Position numbers and translations under genes: made by a program. Below, piece by piece: positions 24,820 to 33,808 of a stretch of DNA of 64,000 bases (positions within the stretch are counted from its first letter, which is position 1; each line of letters begins with the position of its first letter). The notes under the pieces were generated by a model that saw only the letters and a list, made by a program, of their open reading frames with translations, was not told the origin of the DNA and ran no database searches. Source of the DNA: Cytobacillus luteolus (GTDB lineage Bacteria; Bacillota; Bacilli; Bacillales; Bacillaceae_L); assembly GCF_017873715.1 (NCBI RefSeq), contig NZ_JAGGKM010000006.1, positions 210,024-274,023 of the forward strand. The letters are read 5' to 3'.

Positions 24820-26025
24820 TTATTTTCCACCCTGTATTTCATTGAGAAATGGTTCATTAGTTGAACCCAAACGACGGATATTGGTATCTGACTTAATATC
24901 TACTGTAAGATTCACAAACCCCTCATCATTCCATTTATCTTTTATTTGATTCCAAAGCTTTGGATCCTCCCGGTGAATCACTTCTCCAAAACCAAATATA
25001 TCAGTTTTTAATTCCTTTGCTTTTTCTACAGCTTGATTCATTTTGGATACTTTGTTCCGATTTAATTCTTCTTCTAGCTGTTCTATTATATTCTCGTTAA
25101 GTAAATCAATCTTTGCTTGTACCTCACCTACATTCACTTCGGTAGTAACCTTCACTTGGATTTTTGGTTTGCTATCTTCTATTACAGCATCTACTTTTGT
25201 TTGTGTATCTCTCACTTCAAACGTAATATTTCCATCTTCCCAATCAACTACAGCAACTGTACTTTCAACTTTATCTGTTATATAGTTGTGGCCTTTACTT
25301 TCGTCCTCATTCAACCAGCCTACTAGTTTATCTCCTTTAAACACGGCAAAATGATCAATTATTAATGAAGCAGGCGTTTCAGTTTTTTCTACATTACTAA
25401 GGGTCTTTCCAATTTCTTTATTTCCTTTTACAATAATACCTGTTAACACAGGATTATCTCCTTGTTGTGTAAGTTCACTTATTAGATTATCTAGCTTTAC
25501 CCCTAGTGTCGGAGCCCAGTAAGAATGAGATATTTCAAGTGATGTAAACACTTTATTAGCTGGATTTTTTTCGATAGCTGTTAGTATATTTAAGGTGTCA
25601 GAAGCCTTAACGTCTTTTGAGATAACAGTATAGAAATCTGTTCTAAATTCATGATCTCTTGACATTAAATCTAAGATTTTACTAATACCCGATTTCGCTT
25701 GTTCCTCACTAATAACAACCATTCTTAAATGCGAAAAGTACAAACGCTTAGCTGATTCTTTTGAGATTTTTCGTAAAGATTCAAAAATACTCCTACCAGT
25801 TGCTTTGTAAGTAGTAACAGGTAATCTACTCGAAAAGGTTTTACCAGCAATTTCTCCTGGATTAACAACTTGAACAGTCAGTAAATATTCCTCGTCTTCT
25901 TTATCAATTGCCATCCCACTCACTATGGCAAGTTCTGTTAGTTCATTTCTACTCCAGCAACTAGTCAAGCAAAGTAACATTACAATTATCATAGATAATC
26001 TAGTTACTCGGTTCATGATTGTCAT
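24820..26025 (-). CDS. Spore germination receptor C subunit (GerAC family lipoprotein)
   Basis: 401 aa. A lipoprotein signal peptide ends in CLTSCW, so Cys is lipidated and the protein is held on the outer face of the inner spore membrane by diacylglyceryl transfer. The body has SRNELTELAIVSGMAIDKE, typical of GerAC N termini, and ends LGSTNEPFLNEIQGGK. ATG 26025 (MTIMNRVTRLS) has GGGGTGAGAG upstream; ATG 26016 is an alternative. Either start overlaps the end of the A gene by 17-26 bp, indicating translational coupling. Confidence 0.9.
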   Translation of the reverse strand: MTIMNRVTRLSMIIVMLLCLTSCWSRNELTELAIVSGMAIDKEDEEYLLTVQVVNPGEIAGKTFSSRLPVTTYKATGRSIFESLRKISKESAKRLYFSHLRMVVISEEQAKSGISKILDLMSRDHEFRTDFYTVISKDVKASDTLNILTAIEKNPANKVFTSLEISHSYWAPTLGVKLDNLISELTQQGDNPVLTGIIVKGNKEIGKTLSNVEKTETPASLIIDHFAVFKGDKLVGWLNEDESKGHNYITDKVESTVAVVDWEDGNITFEVRDTQTKVDAVIEDSKPKIQVKVTTEVNVGEVQAKIDLLNENIIEQLEEELNRNKVSKMNQAVEKAKELKTDIFGFGEVIHREDPKLWNQIKDKWNDEGFVNLTVDIKSDTNIRRLGSTNEPFLNEIQGGK

Positions 26026-27640
26026 TACTACTCTCACCCCTTGTTGATTTTTCCGAGGAACCCTTTGGATGGGGAGCAGGGGTTTCATTTTTAGTGACAT
26101 CTTCTTGATTAATTAACTGTGGTCGGGACTTCATGTTCCATAAAGGAGTACGATAAATCGTATCATGAAGATCACTTGCTATTGTTGGCGCAAATGGAGC
26201 CAAATAAGGAACTCCGAATGAACGGAGACTTGATAGATGTAATACCATAAATAACAAACCCAAAATAATCCCAAATAATCCAAATGTAGCAGCTAAAATC
26301 ATGAAACCGAATCGTAACATTCGAGTTGCTATACTCATATTAAATTTCGGTATTACAAAACTACATATCGCCGTAAATGAAACAACAATTACCATTGTCG
26401 CTGAGATAAGACCCGCTTCTACTGCAGCTTGGCCAATTACAAGGGCTCCTACGATTGAAATAGCAGAACCAATAGCGCGTGGCATTCTCAAACCCGCTTC
26501 ACGTAATATCTCGAAGGTAACCTCCATGATTAATGCTTCTATTACTGCAGGAAAAGGGACACCTTCACGCTGTGCTGATAAGCTTATAAGCAGAGCAGTT
26601 GGTAACATTTCCTGATGAAAGGTTGTAACAGCAATATATGCTGATGGAACGAGTAAAGAAAGTAAGAATGCTGTATAACGTAAAATTCTAATCATAGTTG
26701 AAATATCTGGTCGTTGGTAATAATCTTCACTTGATTGCATGAAGTGATTAAATAGTGCTGGAACAAGTAGGACAAAAGGAGAACCATCTACAAGGATAAC
26801 TATCCTTCCTTCCATTAACCCCGCGGCAACGACATCAGGACGCTCGGTATTATAAATGGTAGGAAAAGGGGAATACGTTTCATCTTGAATAAATTCTTCA
26901 ATATATCCTCCCTCTAAAATTAAATCAATGTCAATTCGATCTAAACGCTCTCTTATCTCCTGAACAATCTTCTTGTCTGCTATATCTTTCAGATATCCAA
27001 TCGTTACATCAGTCTTAGATCTTTTCCCAATTTGAAAGTTTTCATATACCAAGTTTTTATCACGAATTCGCCTTCTAATTAATGCTGTGTTCGTTCTGAT
27101 ATTTTCTGTAAATCCATCTTTCGGACCTCTAACAACTTGCTCAGTAGAAGGTTCCTCCACACTTCGACCTTCCCACCCCCTAGTCCCAACTGAAAAGCCG
27201 CGAACTTCTCCATCCAGAATAATAACTGTATCACCGGATAAGACACTTTGATTTACGGACTCATAATCATAAACGAATTTTAATTCACCTGTTGTAAGCG
27301 AGTATTGTTTCATTAGTTCACTAATGGATATAGAAGGACCAATTGAATCATTCAGTTCTGTCTCTCTAATTGAAAGCATTAAAGGATTTAATATAAACTC
27401 ATGAATAAACTGCCTATCTACAAGTCCATCAGCGTAAATGATAGCAATCTTCGTTTGTTTCTCTTTACCAATTTCTACTTCTCGGAAAATAATATCTGAA
27501 CTATGTCCTATATCTTTTTTTATCATTTCTATCGATAAGGACAATTCACTTATTAAAGGAGTTTGATTATTACTAGACTCTTCGACGCCCTTTAGGGGTT
27601 TTTTCTTGCTGCTATTGAACCATTTTGATAGTCTTCTCAT
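26000..27640 (-). CDS. Spore germination receptor A subunit (GerAA/GerKA family)
   Basis: 546 aa. A hydrophilic N-terminal domain of about 280 residues (IIYADGLVDRQFIHEFILNPL) precedes five to six TM segments, including LRYTAFLLSLLVPSAYIAVT and PRAIGSAISIVGALVIGQAA. The central EGRIVILVDGSPFVLLVP is diagnostic of GerA spore germination proteins. The C-terminal tail is charged and low-complexity. It is the first gene of the operon and follows a SigG-type promoter at 27720-27750, so expression should be in the forespore. ATG 27640. Confidence 0.93.
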   Translation of the reverse strand: MRRLSKWFNSSKKKPLKGVEESSNNQTPLISELSLSIEMIKKDIGHSSDIIFREVEIGKEKQTKIAIIYADGLVDRQFIHEFILNPLMLSIRETELNDSIGPSISISELMKQYSLTTGELKFVYDYESVNQSVLSGDTVIILDGEVRGFSVGTRGWEGRSVEEPSTEQVVRGPKDGFTENIRTNTALIRRRIRDKNLVYENFQIGKRSKTDVTIGYLKDIADKKIVQEIRERLDRIDIDLILEGGYIEEFIQDETYSPFPTIYNTERPDVVAAGLMEGRIVILVDGSPFVLLVPALFNHFMQSSEDYYQRPDISTMIRILRYTAFLLSLLVPSAYIAVTTFHQEMLPTALLISLSAQREGVPFPAVIEALIMEVTFEILREAGLRMPRAIGSAISIVGALVIGQAAVEAGLISATMVIVVSFTAICSFVIPKFNMSIATRMLRFGFMILAATFGLFGIILGLLFMVLHLSSLRSFGVPYLAPFAPTIASDLHDTIYRTPLWNMKSRPQLINQEDVTKNETPAPHPKGSSEKSTRGESSNDNHEPSN

Positions 27641-27719
27641 CTACTTTACCTTCTTTTTTATAGCGATTAATTTAATACAGCACTAGCCATTTTATTAATG
27701 GATAAACATGGTATGTGAA

Positions 27720-27750
27720 TAGTATGCTTAAACAGATATAACCTAATGCA
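27720..27750 (-). promoter_or_regulatory. SigG-type forespore promoter of the ger operon
   Basis: On the minus strand, TGCATT (27745-27750), an 18-nt spacer and CATACTA (27720-27726). The -10 is a perfect match to the SigG/SigF consensus, and the -35 fits TGMATW. The expected start lies about 70 nt before the A-subunit gene. The match to forespore expression of germinant receptors makes chance unlikely. Confidence 0.75.
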
Positions 27751-27756
27751 TATAAT
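27728..27756 (+). promoter_or_regulatory. Candidate SigA promoter of the beta-propeller gene
   Basis: TTAAAC (27728-27733), a 17-nt spacer and TATAAT (27751-27756). It overlaps the divergent SigG-type promoter, so the two could interfere. The -35 is weak. Confidence 0.4.
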
Positions 27757-27790
27757 TGTTCTTACTAATAGACGAAGGGAAGTACTTTAA

Positions 27791-29044
27791 ATGAAAAGAA
27801 TAGTTGCTCTTATCACTGCTGTTTTCCTTATTCTCCCTACCTTATGTTTAGCACAACAACCAGTTTCAGATCCTTTAAGGGCAGCATATATAAAAAACAA
27901 TCATTTATGGATAATAAATGGTGAAAACCAGAAGCAGATTACAACTGGGGGAAATTCAAGTTATCCTAAGTGGTCATTCGACGGCAAATGGCTTGCCTAT
28001 TTAAAAGGCAACAAAAAACCTGTTTTTGAAGGAGAGCTTTGGCTTTATAGCCTTGAACAAGATAAACATTTCAAGCTTCATTCTAATAGTAAAAATAACT
28101 TCCAGTGGGCACCCGCTACAAATAGGATTGCCTATCAGATTAATCCAAAGGAACAGGGAAATGGTTTTCAATCTAAGGGTCAGCTGTACATGGCTGATGT
28201 TATGACATTAACGAATGTTCAGCAAATCTACTCTACGACTTCAAATTTTTCATGGTTACCTGATGGTAGTGGATTTTTGGTCTCAACGAAAACTGGAGAT
28301 AAGTTAGATTCAGATATAGAACTATCACAAATCTTATTAGAGTCAAAAAAAATCCAGCCATTAGTTTCAATACCAGTTGCTGAAAATGAGTATTTCATAG
28401 CAACAAGCCCATTTAAATGGTCTAAGGACAACGAATGGATTGCCTTTTTACTTATTCCTACTGCTTCATTGTCGGCTGATTCTAATACTCTTTGTATAGT
28501 ATCTAAGGACGGAAAGCTTTTTACCAAGGCTGATAAAATGCTAAATCATAATGAGTGGATTCAGTGGTCACCTACCTACCCATTGTTAGGCGCAATTATT
28601 GGGGAAGGAAGAGAATCTACTAGTAATAAATCTTTAAAGCTTCATCACCCTCTTTACGTTAAAACTGAAGATTTCACTCCTGCTAATTCTGTAGATCGGG
28701 ATTTAACGTGGATTAATAATGAGGAAATTGTTACTGCAAGGTCCATTGAATCTGAATGGTTGGAGGAAGCGAAGCGACCTTTACCTGCATTATACAAAAT
28801 AGATATTCATACACAAAAGCAAACACAATTCTCTACTCCCTCGAAGAATGAAGGGGATTTCCGACCTCAGCATATAGATGGCAAGGTGGTATGGGTACGT
28901 ACTAACCGTGAAAATGCAAGTATCTGGATATCAGCTTCAGAGGGCACTAATCAAAAGGAATGGATATCAACTATTGATATCGGAAATTGGTATTATGATA
29001 AGTGGGATTGGGATGAGGTATTTGGATTGTATATCCCAAGATGA
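27791..29044 (+). CDS. Secreted TolB/PD40-type beta-propeller protein
   Basis: 417 aa with a signal peptide cleaved near residue 21 (LILPTLCLAQQ). The body has repeated propeller blades: YPKWSFDGKWLAYLKGNK, FQWAPATNRIAYQI, FSWLPDGSGFLVSTKTG, FKWSKDNEWIAFLLIP, IQWSPTYPLLGAII. These fit the PD40/TolB family. It has no catalytic domain and no known partner, so it may be a binding or scaffold protein on the cell surface. It is divergent from the germination operon, but a functional link is only suggested. ATG 27791 has GAAGGGAAG upstream. Confidence 0.8.
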   Translation: MKRIVALITAVFLILPTLCLAQQPVSDPLRAAYIKNNHLWIINGENQKQITTGGNSSYPKWSFDGKWLAYLKGNKKPVFEGELWLYSLEQDKHFKLHSNSKNNFQWAPATNRIAYQINPKEQGNGFQSKGQLYMADVMTLTNVQQIYSTTSNFSWLPDGSGFLVSTKTGDKLDSDIELSQILLESKKIQPLVSIPVAENEYFIATSPFKWSKDNEWIAFLLIPTASLSADSNTLCIVSKDGKLFTKADKMLNHNEWIQWSPTYPLLGAIIGEGRESTSNKSLKLHHPLYVKTEDFTPANSVDRDLTWINNEEIVTARSIESEWLEEAKRPLPALYKIDIHTQKQTQFSTPSKNEGDFRPQHIDGKVVWVRTNRENASIWISASEGTNQKEWISTIDIGNWYYDKWDWDEVFGLYIPR

Positions 29045-29061
29045 TCATTTCTTGAAGGTTA

Positions 29062-29241
29062 GCGGACTGAGATACCGTTATTTACTTAAAAAAGGTACTT
29101 TTCCTACCTTCGCGGACTCACAGACCGTTATTCATCCAAAAGTTGACCATTCAACCACTCTTTTTTGCATATAACGGATTTTCAGTCCGGAACCACTCTG
29201 AAAATCGGCCTATTTAGCAAAATAACGGATTCTGAGTCCGA
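29062..29241. repeat. Four copies of a 20-bp motif, two in each orientation
   Basis: Copies: 29062-29081 and 29112-29131 (GCGGACTSASAKACCGTTAT type) and, inverted, 29171-29190 and 29222-29241 (ATAACGGATTYTSAGTCCGN). Start-to-start distances are 50, 59 and 51 bp. Spacers are unrelated. The array fills the gap between two convergent genes. Confidence 0.9.
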
Positions 29242-29282
29242 AATGGAAGGCAAATAAGAGAGTAATATATCAAATCAACACG

Positions 29283-29316
29283 AAAAAAGTCGGGCCTCTA
29301 AACGGCTCGACTTTTC
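29283..29316 (-). terminator. Intrinsic terminator of gatCAB
   Basis: On the minus strand, AAAAGTCGAGCC pairs with GGCCCGACTTTT and is followed by TTCG with a T6 tract inside the stem end. It lies 9 nt beyond the gatB stop. Confidence 0.8.
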
Positions 29317-29324
29317 CTATTATC

Positions 29325-30755
29325 CTAACGCTTATTAATCTCTTCCACTAAAACCTTATTAACAACTCCAGGATTCGCCTGCCCCTTCGTTTGCTTCATA
29401 ACCTGTCCAACTAAGAAGCCGATCGCTTTATCTTTTCCATTTTTATAATCATCAACCGATTGTAGGTTGGCGTCTAGAATTTCTACAATGATTTTCGTTA
29501 AAGCACCCTCATCTGAAATTTGAACGAGCCCCTTCTCTTTAACGATCGCTTCCGGATCTCCACCATTTTCAACTAATTCTTTAAACACAGTCTTAGCTAT
29601 TTTTGATGAAATCGTACCATTTTCAATTAACTTAATCATTCCTGCCAAAGCTAAAGGTGTAAGTTGAACTTCCTCTAACGACTTCTGCTCAGAGTTTAGA
29701 TAGGCCGATACTTCTCCCATAATCCAGTTTGATGCTTGCTTCGCATCAGCGTCCGCTTTAACCGTTGCGTCAAAAAAGTCAGAGATTTCTTTAGTCAATG
29801 TCAATACATTTGCATCATAAACAGGTAAACCTAACTCTTCCACATAACGCTTTTTACGCGCATCTGGAAGTTCAGGAATGTCAGCACGAACTCTCGCTTT
29901 CCACTCTTCATCAATATGTAGTTCAACTAAATCAGGTTCTGGAAAATAACGATAGTCATCAGAACCCTCTTTTACACGCATTAGAATTGTTTCTTTTGTA
30001 TTCTCGTCATATCGACGTGTTTCCTGTTGAATGACGCCACCCTCAGAAAGAACCTTCTCCTGACGGGCAATTTCATATTCCAGTCCACTTTTCACAAAGG
30101 CAAATGAATTTAAGTTCTTTAACTCAGTCTTTGTACCAAATTCTTTTTGACCAACCGGGCGTAAACTAACATTCGCATCACAGCGTAATGAGCCTTCCTC
30201 CATTTTACAGTCGGAAACACCAGTATATTGAATAATAGCTTTTAATCTTTCAAGGTACGCATAGGCTTCTTCTGGAGAGCGCATATCTGGCTCAGAAACA
30301 ATCTCTACTAACGGTGTTCCTTGTCGGTTAAAATCAACCAAAGAATAACCATCACCGGTATGCGTCAACTTACCCGCATCTTCTTCTAAATGTAAACGAG
30401 TAATTCCTATCTTCTTCTTTGCTCCATCCACTTCTATTTCAATCCAACCGTTTTCCCCAATCGGCTTATCAAACTGTGAAATTTGGTACGCTTTAGGATT
30501 ATCAGGATAAAAGTAGTTTTTTCGATCAAATTTCGTATCTGTCGCTACTTCGCAGTTTAGTGCCATTGAGGCGCGCATTCCATATTCAACTGCCGTTTTA
30601 TTCAGGACAGGCAAGACACCTGGATAACCTAAATCAATCACAGAGGTTTGTGTATTTGCTGGTGCACCAAATTCTGTTGGGCTAGCCGAGAATATCTTTG
30701 ATTTTGTTTTTAATTCAACGTGGACCTCTAGTCCGATAACTACCTCGTACTTCAT
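29325..30755 (-). CDS. gatB: Aspartyl/glutamyl-tRNA amidotransferase subunit B
   Basis: 476 aa. Supplies the kinase/tRNA-binding part of GatCAB, which converts Glu-tRNA(Gln) to Gln-tRNA(Gln). Family signature [20 protein letters not shown] opens the protein, [12 protein letters not shown] and [19 protein letters not shown] follow, and the C-terminal YqeY-like tail ends [21 protein letters not shown] 30755 has AAGGGGGGA upstream. It is 12 nt after gatA in the gatC-gatA-gatB operon. Confidence 0.97.
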   Translation of the reverse strand: MKYEVVIGLEVHVELKTKSKIFSASPTEFGAPANTQTSVIDLGYPGVLPVLNKTAVEYGMRASMALNCEVATDTKFDRKNYFYPDNPKAYQISQFDKPIGENGWIEIEVDGAKKKIGITRLHLEEDAGKLTHTGDGYSLVDFNRQGTPLVEIVSEPDMRSPEEAYAYLERLKAIIQYTGVSDCKMEEGSLRCDANVSLRPVGQKEFGTKTELKNLNSFAFVKSGLEYEIARQEKVLSEGGVIQQETRRYDENTKETILMRVKEGSDDYRYFPEPDLVELHIDEEWKARVRADIPELPDARKKRYVEELGLPVYDANVLTLTKEISDFFDATVKADADAKQASNWIMGEVSAYLNSEQKSLEEVQLTPLALAGMIKLIENGTISSKIAKTVFKELVENGGDPEAIVKEKGLVQISDEGALTKIIVEILDANLQSVDDYKNGKDKAIGFLVGQVMKQTKGQANPGVVNKVLVEEINKR

Positions 30756-30767
30756 CTTTATCCCCCC

Positions 30768-32225
30768 TTACAGTTGTGGTTTAGCTTTATGATGTTCAGT
30801 AGCTTGTTCGAATGTATGTGCAACACGGAATAATGTGCTCTCATCGAAATGTTTTCCAATGATTTGTAAACCTAATGGCAGTCCTTTTGAAAATCCACAA
30901 GGTACAGAGATTGCGGGTACTCCAGCTAAGTTCATCGGGATGGTTAAAATATCATTTGCATACATTGTCATTGGGTCCTTTGTATTTTCACCTAATCTAA
31001 AAGCATGTGTAGGTGCAGTAGGGCCAATAATCACATCAAAGTTCTCAAACACATCCTCAAAGTCTTTCTTAATTAACGTACGCACTTTTTGTGCTTTTTT
31101 ATAATAGGCATCATAGTATCCAGAGCTTAATGCAAATGTACCAAGCATGATACGACGCTTAACTTCATCTCCAAAGCCTTCACTACGAGTTTGTTTATAC
31201 ATTTCAAGTAAGCTCTCGGCATTGTTCGTACGATGACCATAACGGACACCATCAAAACGAGCCAGGTTTGCTGAAGCTTCAGATGATGATAATAAATAGT
31301 AGGTTGCTAGAGCGTATTTTGAGTGTGGTAAGGATACCTCTTCCCACGTTGCACCTAACCCTTCGAGTACCTTTAGAGCATCCAGGACAGATTGGCGCAC
31401 ATCCTCTTTCACCCCTTCTGCAAGATACTCTTTAGGAACTGCTATCCGTAAACCCTTCACATCTCCTGTGAGAGCGGACAAGTAATCTGGAACATCCACA
31501 TTGGCTGACGTAGAATCCATTGGATCTACTCCTGCAATTGCTTGTAATAAATAGGCATTATCTTCTACGTTTCGTGTAATCGGTCCAATAATATCTAAGG
31601 ACGAAGCGAACGCCACAAGTCCGTAACGAGAAATACGGCCATATGTAGGTTTTAATCCTACAACCCCACAGAATGATGCAGGCTGTCTAACAGAACCTCC
31701 CGTGTCTGACCCTAATGAAAAGAGAACTTCTCCTGCTGCAACCGCAGCGGCAGAGCCTCCACTTGAACCACCGGGTACATGATTCGTATTCCAAGGGTTC
31801 TTCGTTTTCTTAAAGCTAGAATTTTCGTTTGAAGATCCCATGGCAAACTCGTCCATGTTTAGTTTTCCTATTGTAACAGTCTCCGCATCCTTTAGCTTTT
31901 GAACAACTGTTGCATCATAAATCGGATCAAAATTCTCAAGAATTTTACTTGCACAAGTAGTTCGCAACCCTTTTGTGACAATATTATCCTTAATTCCAAT
32001 TGGCATCCCAAAAAGCAGGCCGAACTCATCCTTTTTTCCTAGTGCTTCATCTAATGTGTTAGCGTAGTTCATTGCTTTTTCTTCATCTAAAGTTAAAAAA
32101 GCTTCAATTTTATGGTCAACCTCATTTATTCGTTTAAAGGATTCATGAACAAGATCAGTAACACGTATCTCTTTCTTATGTAAAAATTGATGAAGTTCTG
32201 AAATTTTATAGTCAAATAGTGACAT
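30768..32225 (-). CDS. gatA: Glutamyl-tRNA(Gln) amidotransferase subunit A
   Basis: 485-aa amidase-signature enzyme that releases ammonia from glutamine for the GatB active site. The catalytic Lys-Ser-Ser triad is readable: Lys79 in PIGIKDNI, Ser154 in [10 protein letters not shown] and the nucleophile Ser178 in [11 protein letters not shown]. Length is typical. It lies 15 nt downstream of gatC and 12 nt upstream of gatB. ATG 32225 has GGGGGGAA upstream. Confidence 0.97.
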   Translation of the reverse strand: MSLFDYKISELHQFLHKKEIRVTDLVHESFKRINEVDHKIEAFLTLDEEKAMNYANTLDEALGKKDEFGLLFGMPIGIKDNIVTKGLRTTCASKILENFDPIYDATVVQKLKDAETVTIGKLNMDEFAMGSSNENSSFKKTKNPWNTNHVPGGSSGGSAAAVAAGEVLFSLGSDTGGSVRQPASFCGVVGLKPTYGRISRYGLVAFASSLDIIGPITRNVEDNAYLLQAIAGVDPMDSTSANVDVPDYLSALTGDVKGLRIAVPKEYLAEGVKEDVRQSVLDALKVLEGLGATWEEVSLPHSKYALATYYLLSSSEASANLARFDGVRYGHRTNNAESLLEMYKQTRSEGFGDEVKRRIMLGTFALSSGYYDAYYKKAQKVRTLIKKDFEDVFENFDVIIGPTAPTHAFRLGENTKDPMTMYANDILTIPMNLAGVPAISVPCGFSKGLPLGLQIIGKHFDESTLFRVAHTFEQATEHHKAKPQL

Positions 32226-32240
32226 ACACTTAATTCCCCC

Positions 32241-32531
32241 CTATTCAATAATTGACGGAACACGTATATGTCCATCCTTTGAGTCTGGTGCATTCTTCAG
32301 CACTTCTTTCAGTGGCAAACCTGTTTTAGGCTCGTCCTCTCGCAATACATTTTTCATTTTGAGCACATGCGTAGTAGGCTCAATATTATCTGTGTTTACC
32401 TCATTTAACTGCTCAGCGTATGTAATGATTGCTTCTAATTGTGTTTTAAAATTGTTTGCTTCCTCTTCCGTTATAGCTAATCTTGCTAAATTAGCTACAT
32501 GCTTTACTTGGTCAATTGAAATTCTAGTCAA
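32241..32531 (-). CDS. gatC: Glutamyl-tRNA(Gln) amidotransferase subunit C
   Basis: 96-aa stabilising subunit that wraps around GatA and GatB. It reads [19 protein letters not shown] at the N terminus and HIRVPSIIE at the C terminus. TTG 32531 is chosen: GGGGGTGG lies 6 nt upstream and the length equals that of B. subtilis GatC, whereas ATG 32546 falls inside the SD region. It is the first gene of gatCAB. Confidence 0.95.
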   Translation of the reverse strand: MTRISIDQVKHVANLARLAITEEEANNFKTQLEAIITYAEQLNEVNTDNIEPTTHVLKMKNVLREDEPKTGLPLKEVLKNAPDSKDGHIRVPSIIE

Positions 32532-32616
32532 CCGATCCACCCCCATATAAGTCGTCCGTTAATTATTCTGATAATATCAAAGTCTAAAGCATTAAAGCAA
32601 CCGATGTGTGTATTTA

Positions 32617-32645
32617 TTCTCAATCTCTTCTTTAAATGGTATAAT
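32617..32645 (+). promoter_or_regulatory. SigA promoter of the FMN riboswitch-ribB unit
   Basis: TTCTCA, a 17-nt spacer and a perfect TATAAT (32640-32645), about 20 nt before the aptamer. Confidence 0.55.
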
Positions 32646-32664
32646 CTTACATGAATTGAATACA

Positions 32665-32801
32665 ACCTTCGGGGCATGGTGAAATTCCTGACCGGCGGTG
32701 ATAGCTTTAAAAGCTTAAGCCCGCGACTCATTAGCATCTAATGTTAATGACTGACTTAGTGTAACTCTAAGGCCGACGGTATAGTCCGGATGGGAGAAGG
32801 T
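32665..32801 (+). promoter_or_regulatory. FMN riboswitch (RFN element)
   Basis: All conserved RFN blocks are present in order: CTTCGGGGCATGGTGAAATT, GACCGGCGGTGATAG, AAGCCCGCGA, GGCCGACGGT and TAGTCCGGATGGGAGAAGG. P1 is ACCTTC/GAAGGT. A variable P3-P4 insert lies around 32730-32770. The terminator at 32861-32897 is the probable expression platform, so FMN should switch ribB off. Confidence 0.97.
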
Positions 32802-32860
32802 AGAGGAGTCTTTTTGTGAAGATTTTTTTAAAAATCTATTACAATAGGCTTATTTCTGTA

Positions 32861-32897
32861 TGCCCTAACTAGATGTGTAGTTAGGCATTTTCTTTTT
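32861..32897 (+). terminator. Riboswitch-controlled terminator before ribB
   Basis: TGCCCTAACTA (32861-32871) pairs with TAGTTAGG-CA (32878-32887), followed by TTTTCTTTTT. It lies between the FMN aptamer and ribB. Confidence 0.82.
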
Positions 32898-32941
32898 CCG
32901 GTTGTAGGATATTCAAAAATCTATTTTATGGAGGTTTTTGA

Positions 32942-33574
32942 ATGACAAAGACAGCTGTTAGTCGTGTTGAAATGGCAATTGAAGAAGTAAGTAAAGGAAA
33001 GATGGTCATCATTCAGGATGATGAAAGCCGTGAGAATGAGGGAGACCTTGTCATGGCTGCTGAAAAAGTAACGGGTGAGCACATTAACTTTATTGCTACC
33101 TATGGTAAAGGGTTAATCTGTACACCAATGCTTGAGGATCGGTTAAACTTTTTAAATCTGCCACAGATGGTGGAAGAAAACGAGGAATCCTTACGTACAG
33201 CTTTTACTGTATCAGTAGATGCGAAGGAAGGAATTACAACTGGTATCTCTGCGTATGAGAGAGCACATACGATTCTAAAGTTAATCGACTCTACAGCCTC
33301 TCCCCAGGATTTTGTAAGGCCAGGACACGTATTTCCACTAAAAGCTAGAAGCAATGGTGTATTAGATCGAAGAGGCCAGACTGAGGCTTCCATTGATTTG
33401 ATGAAATTAGCAGGTCTTTATCCTGCTGCCGTTATTTGTGAGATTATGGGAGATGACGGGCATATGGCTAGGAGAAGTGACTTAGAGGTATTTGCTATTA
33501 AACATGAATTAGCATTGATAACCGTACAGGATATAGTTGATTATCGGGTGAAACAGGGGTATTTGAATTGGTAA
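32942..33574 (+). CDS. ribB: 3,4-dihydroxy-2-butanone-4-phosphate synthase (stand-alone RibB)
   Basis: 210-aa enzyme that makes the four-carbon riboflavin precursor from ribulose-5-phosphate. Metal/substrate signature DDESRENEGDLVMAAE, then GHVFPLKARSNGVLDRRGQTEASIDL, and the C-terminal GDDGHMARRSDLEVFA. In B. subtilis this domain is fused to GTP cyclohydrolase II (RibA); here the protein stops after the RibB domain, and no other rib gene is nearby. ATG 32942 has TGGAGG upstream. The FMN riboswitch shows it is part of flavin supply, probably a supplementary, separately regulated copy. Confidence 0.94.
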   Translation: MTKTAVSRVEMAIEEVSKGKMVIIQDDESRENEGDLVMAAEKVTGEHINFIATYGKGLICTPMLEDRLNFLNLPQMVEENEESLRTAFTVSVDAKEGITTGISAYERAHTILKLIDSTASPQDFVRPGHVFPLKARSNGVLDRRGQTEASIDLMKLAGLYPAAVICEIMGDDGHMARRSDLEVFAIKHELALITVQDIVDYRVKQGYLNW

Positions 33575-33586
33575 TCTAGATTAATA

Positions 33587-33625
33587 GCACGAGCACGAGG
33601 GTTAAAGTGCTCGTGCTTTTGTTTT
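33587..33625 (+). terminator. Intrinsic terminator of ribB
   Basis: GCACGAGCAC (33587-33596) and GTGCTCGTGC (33607-33616) form a perfect 10-bp stem followed by TTTTGTTTT. Confidence 0.92.
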
Positions 33626-33654
33626 ATTTTGAGGGTTTGGTTTGAGTATTTTAG

Positions 33655-33752
33655 GTTCGGCCCGATTTTGTATTTGTTCCGCCCGATTTCCAATTGGTTC
33701 GGCCCGAATTCAACATCATTCGGCCCGATTATTCCTCATTTTGGCCTGATTC
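33655..33752. repeat. Five-copy degenerate repeat with exact 21-bp period (GTTCGGCCCGATTT)
   Basis: Copies of a 14-bp core begin at 33655, 33676, 33697, 33718 and 33739, each exactly 21 bp apart; the intervening 7 bp differ. Cores: GTTCGGCCCGATTT, GTTCCGCCCGATTT, GTTCGGCCCGAATT, ATTCGGCCCGATTA, TTTTGGCCTGATTC. The array sits between the terminators of convergent ribB and the proline symporter gene. Confidence 0.95.
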
Positions 33753-33765
33753 TCTCTTAATCTCA

Positions 33766-33801
33766 TAAAAAAAGACCTACTCGTTATTCACAAGTAGGCC
33801 T
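33766..33801 (-). terminator. Intrinsic terminator of the proline symporter gene
   Basis: On the minus strand, AGGCCTACT and AGTAGGTCT form the stem, followed by a T7 tract. It lies 8 nt after the stop at 33809. Confidence 0.82.
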
Positions 33802-33808
33802 ATTAGTC

